A stretch of 64,000 bases of DNA from Solen grandis (lineage: Eukaryota; Mollusca; Bivalvia; Adapedonta; Solenidae). The DNA is taken from NCBI GenBank assembly GCA_021229015.1, contig CM037777.1:21202110-21266109 (forward strand), written 5' to 3'. The translations under genes were made by a program, and so were the position numbers. The notes beneath the pieces were generated by a model, which did not search any database, was not told the DNA's origin, and saw nothing but the letters and a program-made list of their open reading frames with translations. Below, in pieces: positions 52,814-64,000 of the stretch; position 1 is the first letter of the stretch, and every line of letters begins with the position of its first letter.

Positions 52814-53357
52814 ATTTCTTGTAGTGCTGCGCTTTTTTTTTTTTTTTTTTTTTTTTGTGTGTGTAGTATAGTCACTGTTTGACCCATATACAGGTAATAA
52901 CTGGTAGTGTGTTTAGTAATTGCGGATTTTCTTTTTTTTTTTTTTTTTATTTTTTGGAAGATTGTCTTTGTCTATAGCATCGTAGGTATGCATTTTGTTA
53001 TATAAGACATTATCGTACAAAACCGTACTTGATATGCATCTTTTAATACAATGAAGGTAATGAAGTGAACTTATTAAAGTGAAAATATTCTAGATCCCCT
53101 TTTAAATTAAGTGAAACATATATGCATGCATGCGTATGCACTTATACACGTAACATACATTTTTGTACAAGGAATCTTTACAATATATAATTGTTATATA
53201 AAACTGTACCAATTTTTTTATGCTGTTGAAGTCAAAGGTTATGGCTTGTCATATTTTGATGGCGTGTTTCTTGCGTCTCTTTCTTGCCTATCCCTGAATA
53301 AACATTTATACATATTTACACGTACAAACATAATCACGTGCGCACACACACGTAGGT
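52814..53357. other. AT-rich stretch to the contig edge
   Basis: Poly-T tracts at 52831-52855 and 52931-52948 and a CA/CG-rich end (ACGTGCGCACACACACGTAGG). No gene recognised. Confidence 0.6.
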
Positions 53358-53457
53358 NNNNNNNNNNNNNNNNNNNNNNNNNNNNNNNNNNNNNNNNNNN
53401 NNNNNNNNNNNNNNNNNNNNNNNNNNNNNNNNNNNNNNNNNNNNNNNNNNNNNNNNN
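53358..53457. other. Assembly gap, 100 N
   Basis: Exactly 100 N. The 203-codon frame that spans it is an artefact of reading through N. Confidence 0.99.
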
Positions 53458-53777
53458 GAGTCACCTGTTAAACAAGTCGAAGATGGGGGGGCGATTCCCC
53501 CCAGATAAATACCGCACCCAAATTCTTTTCGCCATTACAAAAAAACAATGGGTTTGCCAAGGCCCAGAACGTCAACAAATACAGGAAAAATATTCGATCA
53601 AGAAATGGTGGTCCCATGTTTGTTATGCGGACCTTTGTATTCAGAAGTTGGGATTTTTGGAGCTCCCGATGAGGCAAAAGTTAAAAGTATGGACCCCCTT
53701 GAAGTGCGCGGTCAGTGGCTAGGGTTTACCTAGTCGTGCAGCTCATGCCCGGTCCCCCGTGTGGTTTCAATTTTTCT

Positions 53778-53944
53778 CTTGATAAGCGTGTGCTCACAAA
53801 GTCGATCGATAGGTTGGATCATCTCGTCGAACCATGGGAGACTAACTTAGGTGTGCAGCATGTGGTATGAAAACTAAACACAGATGCTCCAAGTGCAAGG
53901 TCGGGGTTCATGACAGATGTTTCATCCACTATCACACCAAATAA
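53778..53944 (+). pseudogene. piggyBac-like transposase, C-terminal Cys-rich end
   Basis: A frame with LTKSIDRLDHLVEPWETN is followed, after a one-base shift, by CAACGMKTKHRCSKCK and VGVHDRCFIHYHTK then TAA. The C-x2-C...C-x2-C...C-F-x2-YH spacing is the zinc-ribbon tail of piggyBac/PGBD transposases, which assists DNA binding. Sequence upstream to the gap (53458-53740) has coding-like frames that I could not assign. Only the tail of the gene is supported. Confidence 0.65.
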
Positions 53945-54233
53945 GTCGATACAGATTTGACTTGATCTTGAATGATTCCAGCAGGATCACCTAAAGCACA
54001 AATCTTGCCTAAAACCGTCTATGTTTCACATTTAAGATTTATTGCTTAGACAAGTTGTAAAGTAGTATTTACACAATCTATTCCCTTTCTATTATTATTC
54101 TAGTCATATCCTAGTTCATGATATTACTGCTTAAAGTGTTTAGATGTTGAGTGTTGTGATAAATATTGTTTGATATCAACAATTGATTTTAATTAAAAGT
54201 TAATAAATATTAACACCTAGTTTTTTAGCTCAC

Positions 54234-54480
54234 ATGAGCACAACGTGCTCAAGGTGAGCTTTTCTGATCGCCTTTTGTCCTTCGTCCGTGCGTCCGTGCG
54301 TCTGGCGTCAACAATTGCTTCAAACAACATCTCCTCCTAAACGGCTTGGCCAATTTGAAAAATATTTTGCAGGAATGTTCCTTGGATGAAGCTCTACTAA
54401 AGTTGTATAAATGGTTCTGGTCCATCGCATAATTAGGTCACAGGACTAAACAAAGTTTTTAAAAAATAAAAAATTTAAAC
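54234..54480 (+). mobile_element. Family-A hairpin end, truncated
   Basis: TTAGCTCACATGAGCACAAC, GTGCTCAAGGTGAGCTTTTC and CGTCCGTGCGTCCGTGCGTC, then type-D-flank sequence (CAACATCTCCTCCTAAACGG). It ends in A-rich sequence. Confidence 0.75.
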
Positions 54481-54633
54481 AAGGCTGTGTCACAGACACG
54501 AAATCCCCGCCCGAATTATTTAGTTCATGAATGGGAGGGTGTTTTTTTCAGAACATAAATAAGGGGGCCGTAACTCCATTGTAAAAGATCAAACTGGGTC
54601 ATGCTGTCAATGTCATGGGTAGGAGACAAAAAA

Positions 54634-57600
54634 CAAGTATGAAAAATAACAAAGGGCAATAACTCCAAAATTCGGCTAAGGAGAGTTATGGTTCTTGTGC
54701 ACTGCACTTCTCCTCAATGAGATCTGTCCACCTGTGAAGTTTCAAAGCAGTAGCTTGAATACTTTTGGAGGTATGCTCCGGCAAAAATCAAGTATGAAAA
54801 ATAACAAAGGGGAATAACTCCAAAATTAGGCTAAGAAGAGTTATGGTTCTTGTGCACTGCACTTCTCTTCAATGAGATCTGTCCACCTGTGAAGTTTCAA
54901 AGCAATAGCTTGAAAACTTTTGGAGTTATGCTCCGGACAAAAATCAAGTATGAAAAATAACAAAGGGCATAAACTCCAAATTCGGCTAAAGGAGAGTTAT
55001 GGGTTTTGTGCACTGCACTTCTCCTCAATGAGATCTGTCCACCTGTGAAGTTTCAAAGCAGTTTGCTTGAATACTTTGGAGATATGCTCCGGACAAAATC
55101 AAGTATGAACAAGAGGGCCATGATGGCCCTGGATCGCTCACCTGAGTAACCATTGCTACAACTGATTACAAGGTTTTTAAACAGACAAGAATTCTGAAAA
55201 TAACTCATCTTAAACATTTTGCCCTGCAATACTAACACCAAATATTTTAAGCACTGGCCTTATGGTTTCAGAGGGAGAAACTTGTGCGGGGTCATTTATC
55301 TCCAAAGGGCCACCATTTTGAAAATCTTGATAATGAAATTAGATGATGCTAATACCAAATATCTAAGCTCTAGGCCTAAAAGGATTCATAGAAGAAATTT
55401 TTAAAGATTTTCCTATTTTAACTCTATGTTAAAAAAGTGACCCCTGGTGCGGGGGCATTTATCACCATAGGGTCATGATTTGTACAATTTTTGGTAATAA
55501 ACCATAAGATGATGCTTCATACCAAATACTAATCTCTAGGGCCCTTTTGGATTCATAGAAGAAGATTTTTAAAATTTTCCTATATAAAAAACTATGTAAA
55601 ACAAGTGACCCCCGGTGCGGGGTCATTTATCACCATAGGGCTATGATTTGTACAAATTTTGGTAATGAACCTAAATGATGCTACATACCAAATATCTAAG
55701 TCTAGGCCCAATGGATTCATAGAAGAAGATTTTTTAAAGATTTCCTATATAACCTATGTAAAACAAGTGACCCTGGTGCGGGGTCATTTAATCATCGTAG
55801 GCTATGATTTGTACAACTTGGTAATGGCCCATAAGATGATGCTACATACCAAATATCTAAGCTTAGGCCTAATGGATTCATAGAAGAAGATTTTTAAAGT
55901 TTTTTCTATATAACTCTATGTAAAACAAGTGACCCCTGTGGGGTCATTTATCACCATAGGGTCATGATTTGTACAATCTTGGTAATGAACCATAAGATGA
56001 TGCTTCATACCAAATATTTTAAACTCTAGGCCTTATGGATTCATAGAAGAAAATTTTTAAACATTTTCCCATATAAACTCTATGTAAAACAAGTGACCCC
56101 TGGTGCGGGGCATTTATCAAACCCTTGGGCTATGATTTGTACAATCTTGGTAATGAACATAGATGATGCTACATACCAAATATCTAATCTCTAAAGGCCT
56201 TTTGGATTCATAGAAGAAGATTTTTAAAGCTTTTCCTATATAACTCTATGTAAAACAAGTGACCTATTGCGGGGGCATTATCACCGTTTGGCTTATGATT
56301 TGAACAATCTTGGTAATGAACCATAAGATGATGCCTACATACCAAATATCTAAGCTTAGGCCTAATGGGATTCATAGAAGAAGATTTTTAAAGTTTTTTC
56401 CCTATAAAACCTATGTAAAAAAGTGACCCTGGGCGGGGTCTTTATCACCATAGGGTATGTTTTGACAATTTTGGTAATAAACCCATAAATGATGCTTCAT
56501 AAAATATTAATTTGGGCCCTTAGGGATTCATGAAAGGGGGATTTTTAAACATTTTCCTATAAAATTATGTAAAAAAGTGCCCCGGGTGGGGGTTTTTTCA
56601 CCGTAGGGCTTGATTTGAAAATTTGGTAATGAACCCATTGATGATGCTCATACAAATTCTAAGCTCTAGGCTAATGGATTATAAAAGAATTTTTTAAAGT
56701 TTTTCCTTATAACCTTAAAAAACAGTGCCCCTGGTGGGGGGATTTATCCCCGTGGGGCTTGATTTTTTAAAAAAAAAAATTTGGTAAGGGCCCCTTGATG
56801 TTTTACATACCAAATATCAAATTCTGGGTTGCGTTTTGCAGAAGAAGTTTTTCAAAGTTTGCATTTTTAAAATCTTTTTTAGCCCGTGATATTTTTTAAA
56901 CCAATCTGAAAAATTTTGTACAACTTTGATAGGGGCTAAAGGTGATTCCTGTGAATTTGGAAAAAACCCCTTAGCGTTCATGAGGAAGTTTTTAAAAGCA
57001 AATTGTTGACGAGGAGGGCCACGCACGCACCAGCACGCAGGGACGGGACGAGGAAAAGGCGATACAATATCCCCTGAGCCGGGGCCCAGGTGAGCTAAAA
57101 ATAAAAAAGGGGCCCAATACCCCAAATTGGAAAGGAGGTTATATTCTTGTGCATGCACTTCCCTCATGAGATTGTCCACTGGAATTTTTAAAAGAAATGT
57201 TGAAACTTTAAAGATTGCTCCCGGAAAAAAAATCAAGTATAAAAAAAACAAAGGGAAAACCCAAAATTAGGTAGAAAGTTATGGTTCTTTGCACTCCCAT
57301 TCTTAAATGGTTGTCCCCCTGTAAAGTTTCAAAGCAATATTAAAATTTTTGGATTTATGTGGAAAAAAAAGTATGAAAAATCACAAAGGCAATAACCCCA
57401 AAATGGGATAAGGGAGTTGGGGGTTCTTGGATCCCTTTTCCCCTCAATGAGATTTCCCCCCTGTGAATTTTTCAAAAATAGTGAATATTTTGGAGTAATG
57501 TGGGGACAAAAATAAGTATAAAAATAACAAAGGGCAATAACCCCCAAAATTAGGCAAATGAAGTTATGTTCTGTGATGCTTTTTCCTCAATGAACTTTCA

Positions 57601-57727
57601 TTGTAAGTTTAAAAGAAAAGTTGAATATTTGGAGTTATGTCGGAAAAAATTTCGCGGAGGCGGAGGGAGACGGCGAGGGACGGACGGACAACGCCAAAAA
57701 ATATCCCCCTCCGTTTTCTCGGGGGGG
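54634..57727 (+). mobile_element. Family-J array (~156-bp monomers), split by a family-A element
   Basis: AAGTATGAAAAATAACAAAG recurs at 54634, 54790 and 54946. It resumes after 57097 with degraded copies up to a GACGGCGAGGGACGGACGG run and a CCCCCTCCGTTTTCTCGGGG-type hairpin near 57727. The flanks at 55109 and 57098 rejoin as one monomer. Sequence after ~56 kb is indel-rich. Confidence 0.65.
55110..57097 (-). mobile_element. Family-A element with type-D satellite
   Basis: It begins CAAGAGGGCCATGATGGCCC at 55110 and ends near 57097 with a damaged GGAGGGCCACGCACGCACCA run and a CCCTGAGCCGGGGCCCAGGT-type hairpin. About ten 165-bp-type monomers lie between. They start close to the 43-kb consensus and become progressively scrambled by indels and homopolymer changes to the right. 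Confidence 0.75.
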
Positions 57728-58760
57728 GTAAAAATCTTCTTCTTGAACCACAAGGTACCCTTTTGATTTTTGGTTTGTAGATGATTTATGATCCCCCAGG
57801 ATTGTACAAATTAGCCCCGGGTAAAATTGGCCCCCCCCCAGGGGGCATTGATTTACAAGGTAATTAAAGGAAAAAATGAAAAAAACTTCTTCTCCCAAAA
57901 AAAAAAGGCCTACTTGATTTTTTGGGATGTAGACATCTTTTGGGCCCCTACCAGATTGTAAAATAAGCCCCATGGTGTTAAAAAGACCCCCCACCAGGGG
58001 GATTTTTTAATAGGTTATATAGAAAAAACTTAAAAAATTTTTCTAGAAACCATAAGGCCTAGGTTGATATTTTGGGATGTTCATCCTTAGGGCCTCCCGA
58101 TGGGACAAAAATAGCCCCATGGTGAAAAAGACCCCCCACCAGGGGACTTTTTTACAAAAGGTTTTATGGAAAATCTTAAAAATCTTCTTCATGAATGCAT
58201 AAGGGGTAGGTTAGATATTTGGTATAAAATCATTTATGGGCCCCTACCAAGATTGTACAAATATAGCCTATGGGAAAATGCCCCGCCCGGGGGATTGTTT
58301 TTCTTGGTTATATGGAAATCTTAAAAAAAATCTTCTTCCATGGAAAGCATTTGGCTAGGCCCGAATTTTTTGGGAGAAGATCCTTGGGCCCCTACCCAAA
58401 ATTTTAAAATCATAGCCCCAAAGGTGATAAAAAGACCCCCCCAACCCGGGGGCACTTGTTTTACATGAGTTAAGTGGAAAATCTTAAAAAAACTTCTTTA
58501 TGAATAATAAGGCCTGAGCTAAGATTTTTGGTATGTAGTGATCTAAGGTTCTTTACAAAGATTTTCAAAGTTTGGCCCCCCGGTGATAAATGACCCCGCG
58601 CCCCCCAAGTCCTTGAAACATATGGCCCATTGTTGGTATTTGGTGTGTAGTATTTTAGGGGGAAAAAGTTTTGAAAATTATTCAGAATTTGCTGTTTAAA
58701 AATTGACTCAGTTAAGCAATGGTACTCAGGTGAGGATTGGGATTGGCCCCCTTTTTTATT
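57728..58760 (+). mobile_element. Family-A element, type-D satellite, plus strand, 3' part
   Basis: Reverse-orientation type-D monomers (TTTGGTATGTAG, GATTGTACAA, CATAAGGCCTA landmarks) lead to AGCAATGGTACTCAGGTGAG, GATTGGGATTGGCCCCCTTT, the damaged family-A end. No hairpin end is visible on the left. The sequence is noisy. Confidence 0.5.
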
Positions 58761-61700
58761 TTTTAAAAGGAAAAGATTTTTTAGGGGCCCCCTTGATTGA
58801 TTTTTTGTTTAAAGTTATTTATTTTACGTGTTGGGAAACAGTTTTAAACTTTTATAATTCTCGCGGTTTCTGGGTTGGACCATACTTTGGCCCGGGAGGT
58901 CAATAAAGATCCTTACCCCCGACGGGGTTTGAACCCCTAACCCTTTGATTGAATCGGAGCGTTTTCTGGACCACGGACCCTTTGGGTTTATTGTTTTTTT
59001 TTCTGTTAAGCGTCATAAATGTTTTAAATTTTCTTAAATTTCTTATTTAAAAATGTTTTTTTGTATTAGCTCAAAATTTGCACGATATTATTTCTAAAAT
59101 TAATTCATAGAAAAAATTAAACACCGGCTCTCGTGCCATGCTTTTTTGGGCGTTTTATTTTATCAAAGTTTTGGGTTTTATAAAATATTTTGGGAAAAAA
59201 AAAACCCCAGTTTGTTAATTGTATAATATATGCAAAAAATCAATTTTAAAAAAGAAATAAAATTTGGGCTAAATGGGGTTTAAAAGGAGGACCCTTTGAA
59301 GCCCAAGGGGGAAAATTATTGTATGAAGTTCTGTATCACCCATCAGTTTTAAGTATGGAAAGAAGAAGATTAGTATTGGAAGATTTAATTGGAATTGAAG
59401 TTTTTAGAAATGTTGAAGTAAACGTTATAGGCCCAAATTTCGCAATGAACAATATTGTAGTTTTTCCCATTTTTCGATTGTGTTTTTTTGTTGAAGAGTT
59501 AATTAATTATGAGCATTTTGGGTTTTTGAAGGGTTTGATGTTGTCATGTGGTTATGAATTTAGTCGACATGGGGGGTGGGAATGTCCCTTCCCTTTTGTC
59601 TTTGGGAAATTCCCCAGCATTGAGGTGCAGGCTTTTCCCCCTTGAGAGTAGAACCGTCTCATAGTGGACTAAAATTAGACAATGGGACAGGAGTTTATCC
59701 CGGTTGTTAGGCCGGGGGAGCCACGATATGGTAGCAAAAAAAATCCCCCGACACCCCAAACACAAAAAGGCCCCCGTTTGAGCAAAATTTTGAAAGCTAA
59801 ATCGCTACCAAGGGTTTAAATTTCCCTTTTTATAAAATGTTTTGCCAAAAAAAAATTTTTTTCTCTCTCGATCACTTCGGTCCGGGGTTTGGGGAACCCG
59901 TGCTCCCTGGGGCAAGGTTCATTTGCGGGGTCCCCCACGAAGGGGTAATTTTTTGGGCCCCATGCATCCCTTGTATCCCTTTTATGGTATCGGACGATGG
60001 ACGGACTAAATTTCCGTTCCTGCATTGGTATTTTTTTGGAACGTCATGTTGGGTCCCTTTTTCATTAAACAATTGTCAAAACCCGTCAAAACCCGTTTCA
60101 TGGTATCTTTTTGTGTGTATATATATATAAACTGTAAATTTGTCCCCTTTTTTTTATTGGTGCGTTTCTTTTGATTTGATTTTAGTATGTCAAAAGGGTT
60201 TTTCCTTTTAAAATATAATTTGTATTTTTGTTTGTGTCAAAAGTTTTCATTTTAAATTTTTATTTTCTCATAATTGACCCTTTTTAAAGGCCTTTATATA
60301 AAAATTGTATTGAAATTTGTGAAATTGTATTTTTCTAATTTTTCTATCACCGTCTTTGGCGAAGCTTGTTAGGGTCTTTGGGGATGCTTATCATGAAGGG
60401 TTATCTTTTTAGGTATTAATGCAATTTCTTGGGCAAGGGGGGGGGGGGGGGGGGGGGGGCTCCCTATTGGAGTGTTCCCTGCCTGTTACTAGTTTTATGA
60501 GCGTTTTCCGAAATTTTTATTATTATAAGGGGGGAAAAGCATTTAAATGTCATTTTCCCTTTTCTGGGATATTGGAAGGGCTCCCGAGTTTGATTCAGGT
60601 CAGGAGGGGAGTATATTTAGGCACTTTGGTTAATTTTATAAGGAATTTTCCTTAAAGCTATTTAGTATCAAAATTCAAAAAAGGGAAATTTCCCCCTTTT
60701 CTTTTTCTTCAACGTCGTTCTTTTTTTTTCTTTCGAGCCGGAAACAGAGTTTAAAGGGTGTACATCGACCTAATAAGGCAACTTTTTCAAACTATTACAA
60801 TTGTTATCCTCTGATGTATATAAAATCCCAAAAAAAGCAGCACTTCTTGTGCGGGGGTTTCCCTCTGGCCCGACAATGAAAAAAAAAGTTGCCCTATGAC
60901 CCCTTTGGACCAAGCCCAAAAGGGACAAATAAAAATGTACAGGTTTTTAAAAAAATTTTTTTGGGCAAATTTTTTAAGGATTTAAACCCTTGCTAGTTAA
61001 AATAAAAGCTATCAAATTCAAAATTAGAACTTCTTTCCAAGACCTTTTTGTTATTTGGCATTTTTTGGCGTTGGGGTTTTAATTTATTAAGTAAAATGTA
61101 CTTTTTTTTTTGTTTTTAAATTCAAAATTAAAAGATTGCATAATGCCGGCCCCTTTGGCTTAAGGTGTGAGTCTTTAAACATTAATTAAAAAAAAGAAAA
61201 AAAAAAAAAGGTAAAGGGATTGATGGCACCCCTCGGGGGCCGTATGGGTTAGGGATGTTTAGTCGTAGTTTTTATCTCCCCGACGGGGTTCACTTGAATT
61301 CCAGGTGTGTTGTGTGGTTAAATTTAGCTGTGGAATTCGTAATTTAAGGATCCATGGGGAAAGGCGACCAAAAGTAAATTGACATCCAATATGAACAGCA
61401 ACATACTTCAATAAAATTAGATTTCCCCGGCGATAGAAAAGTCGATTCATATAGTTATGTGTAGAAATGTCGGCGTTGTATTTGTGTAGAATGTCGGCGT
61501 TCATTATAGTTTGTGTAAAAATGGTAGGCTAAAATAGCAAAAAAGGCAATGGAAATTTTTCGCGAAATGGAGCAATGGAAATTTTTTTTCATTCTAACTA
61601 TTTATAAGCAAATTAAAAAGTTAAAAAGATCAAATACTGTTTTTTACAAAAACATTTAAATCTATGAAGTATTAATTAAAAAAAGTAACATATTTGTATT

Positions 61701-62947
61701 TGTGGACAAAAACAGTCGGGTAAGGGAAATTTGGAGCGAAAGGGAAAAATTTCACGCGAAATAAAAATTTAATTTGTAATAATATGTCTTTATAAGCTAA
61801 AAAAAGATAGCAAGATAAAAAAATCTTTGTTTAATATACACATGAAATTTATGAAGAAAAGAAATGGAAAAATGAATCTGTAAGTATGATATATGTAGAG
61901 TCGGCGAAGGGAAATTTGGCCCGCGAATGGAAATTTCACCGCGCAATGGAAATTTAAATTAAAATAATATTTTTAATAAGTATAAATTTAGTTGAAAGAT
62001 CAAAAATCTTTAAATACATTAACTGGAAAATTTTGAAAAATGAAAGGATAAATGACATATGTAAGTATGAGATACTGTAGATATGAAATGGAAATTTGGA
62101 CGCGAATGGAAATTTAGCCGCGCAATGGAAATTTGGCCCACGCAATGGAAATTTTTTCATTATAGCTTTAAATTGCGAAAAATTTAAAGAATTAAGTTCA
62201 AAAAATTTTCTTATGTATTAAAAATTTAATTTGTGAAAGGGATTAAAAAAAAAATAAGCAATAGCAAGTATTAGATACCACAAAGCGTGCCCCGAATGGG
62301 AATTTTCACCCTGCAATGAAAAAGTTTAAAATAGCTTTTTTTTTATTTTTTAAACTAAAAATTTGTTAAAAAAAATTTTAAATAACAAAATCTTAAAATA
62401 AACTGTAAGAAAATATTATAGGAAAAAATAATATAATGTTTCTTAAAATCAAATTTTTATCTGGAGAAATAAATTTGTTCCGGTTAAGGTACGAAAAGGG
62501 TCTGACCCCGGGTTAAGGTACGGTAAGTATTGCAATGTGCAGGGTGTCATGATAAGGGATTTGTCACCACCCAAAAAATAATCACCCTTTTGTCCTTTCA
62601 CGTGTTTACTGTTAATGGTATGGTACTGTTTGGGATAATTACGACACGTGCATGTTGAGAAAGAATCAAAGAAAAAAAGTTCGATAATGATTTAGGCAAA
62701 TTTTAATATTCGAGACAATAAAATTTAAATTAGATTTCTCTGCTTCTAAAAATGAGGCATACAAAGGGGCCCTGATTTAATACGTTAATTATTGTCTTTT
62801 ATTATGCATATGCCGTTCATCCTATTCTTTAAACAGGGAAATGTCCCCGTTTGATTTGTCACACAGATTACCCGGGATTTTTTAGTAAAGTTAAATGGTA
62901 TTTGAAAAATTTTATCATTTCAAATTTTAAAATTGTAAGTTTTCAAA
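58761..62947. other. Low-quality-looking stretch, no reliable gene
   Basis: Homopolymer-rich, indel-like sequence. A decayed tRNA-like SINE head may lie at 58910-58985 (GACGGGGTTTGAACCCCTAA). A run of 25 G is at 60437-60461. Short frames (for example 59319-59645) have no recognised domain and are not called. Confidence 0.5.
61530..62330. repeat. Irregular ~180-bp repeat with GCGAATGGAAATTT motif
   Basis: The phrase (CG)CGMAATGGAAATTT recurs in clusters at about 61550, 61730, 61910, 62090 and 62290, separated by AT-rich linkers containing AAGATCAAA-like segments. Spacing is near 180 bp. Copies are diverged or poorly called. Confidence 0.5.
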
Positions 62948-64000
62948 ATGCCTGGAAAAAATCCGTGTTACGTGTGTTCTAAAAAATGCTCGGATATTGA
63001 TCTACGGGGTATGTCCTTTCTAGATGTGGTACCAATTCGCATGCGCCCCGGAAGCTATCAATCATGTGGATGACGATGATGAAGAAGAAACCGGTAGGGG
63101 CCCAAATCTGCCTCAAGCGGAATGGACCCGGCGCATAGCGCACCGGAAGCTAGCGACCATGTCGATGATGAGTTGATGACGGAGAAACCGAGAGTGAATC
63201 CGATGAAGAGCAATTTGTCCCGGGCCGCTAAAATCATTATGGACCTACCGACACTGTTACAAAAATTTCGTTCTCCACATGACGTTTTACCGAAAATACC
63301 AGTTGGGAGGAAAGATGGTAATTACTTTTCGTTGACAAAAATAATGAAATGTGGGATGACTGTGGTGCTTGGAATAAGCCTTCAAATCCAAAGGGACTTT
63401 GTTTCATACAACAATAAACTAACAAATGTTGTTTTAAAGGACAACAATACTTTTTGGAAAAAATGACCAAAGGTAAGAGACAATACATTCCACTGCAACC
63501 TCAGCCAACCGAACACGAAATTCTATCAGTGAAAAGGTCATACCAAACACTTAAAGCATCTACGGGCAAATTCCCCTTTAAGAAGAGTTACAGGGTTTTG
63601 GGAACCATTCCGAACTATACGCTGGCCTTCCAAGCAATGAAGCTCTCGTAGAGTACATAGGACAATATCCTGAGAGGCAGTTCCAGGGTAACGTAAAGCA
63701 GTTCATAGGAATAAAGTGTACATAAAGTCCAAAAAAAGGTTCTAAATCAACTAAAATCTGACCTCAAAACAATGTCACTTAAAGCTGTGGAAAAAAAAGA
63801 ACATTGCAACAGATGACGATTTTACAAACAAAAAGACTTTTAAACAATTAAAAAATCTTAAATACAACCAGGATAAGAACATGCAACCGCGGGCTAATAC
63901 AGCTGACCATGTATCGCGATAGAGGAAATGGTGAAGACCAATGAATTCGTTCAAAATGTACAGCACATCAAAGGCGTTAATCCCCTGTTGTTACATTATA
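62948..64000 (+). CDS. Unrecognised, frameshifted coding region, runs off the window
   Basis: Coding-like pieces follow one another on the plus strand in changing frames. They are MPGKNPCYVCSKKCSDIDLR (Cys-rich start, 62948); a duplicated acidic segment APEA-x-x-HVDDD (63040 and 63136); MWDDCGAWNKPSNPKG (about 63350); KGKRQYIPLQPQPTEHEILS to KFPFKK (63470-63590); SNEALVEYIGQYPERQF (about 63634); and IATDDDFTNKKTFKQLKN, EEMVKTNEFVQNVQHIKGV and PLLLHY to the edge. The later part recalls the region preceding the catalytic domain in MULE-like transposases of marine invertebrates, but I am not certain. At least five frame changes suggest decay or poor consensus. Confidence 0.4.

Noticed and set aside
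53111..53722. 203-codon frame across the second gap
   Set aside because: It exists only because 100 N were translated. The two sides are not shown to be contiguous.
56817..57251. 144-codon minus-strand frame
   Set aside because: It lies across the damaged end of a family-A element and family-J satellite in low-quality sequence.
59319..59645. 108-codon frame as a gene
   Set aside because: It has no domain, lies in homopolymer-distorted sequence and has no supporting neighbours.

Overview
This window looks like repeat-dense nuclear DNA from a bivalve mollusc, possibly a venerid-type clam. The main reasons are the AT-rich base composition, the tRNA-headed SINEs, and abundant elements with internal satellite arrays and terminal hairpins of the pearl/HINE (Helentron-associated) kind. 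Fragments of PAN/C-type lectin, PIF1-like helicase and piggyBac-type genes add to this. There is no bacterial-style gene layout. Nearly all open frames are short and fall inside repeats. Two gaps of exactly 100 N (3258-3357 and 53358-53457) enclose a stretch of exactly 50,000 bases, and the outer two contigs read much noisier than the middle one.

Layout. 1-3257: eroded family-A elements, then featureless AT-rich DNA. 3358-6735: a family-A satellite array, a ~155-bp-monomer element and a CRE-rich repeat. 6753-11640: a minus-strand family-A element split by a 4.33-kb DNA transposon (7190-11517). That transposon has 894-bp inverted repeats, an apparent 5-bp target duplication and a C2H2 zinc-finger gene whose first exon lies in the inverted repeat. 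12.2-14.6 kb: the 5' part of a non-LTR retrotransposon. 14.98-18.37 kb: a family-C element holding a composite family-A element with two different satellites. 19.6-32.1 kb: scattered minus-strand exons of a putative secreted PAN/C-type lectin gene, with a decayed LINE and SINEs between them. 32.85-35.3 kb: a second family-C element. 35.6-39.96 kb: a cluster of LINE 3' ends, including RT and RNase H remnants. 40.7-45.95 kb: a decayed coding sequence cut in two by a family-C element, which itself carries a TTAA-flanked MITE and two family-A elements. 46.2-48.85 kb: SINEs, a LINE end and a duplicated lectin exon. 49.25 kb: a PIF1-like helicase exon, followed by an unusually CpG-rich ~0.9-kb tract. 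51-53.3 kb: a further hairpin-ended repeat, a LINE end and an ORF1-like fragment. 53.8 kb: the end of a piggyBac-like transposase. 54.2-58.8 kb: nested satellite-bearing elements in poor sequence. 62.9-64 kb: a frameshifted, coding-like region running off the window.

How it fits together. The window is mostly a record of nested insertion, and several steps can be ordered because interrupted repeats supply their own empty sites. No complete cellular gene is present. The best candidates for unusual biology are the long-inverted-repeat transposon with a TIR-borne first exon, the RevDR2/RORE-like nuclear-receptor motif carried by nearly every monomer of one satellite, and a shared end structure (GACGGAC-type run plus terminal hairpin) across several otherwise different element families.
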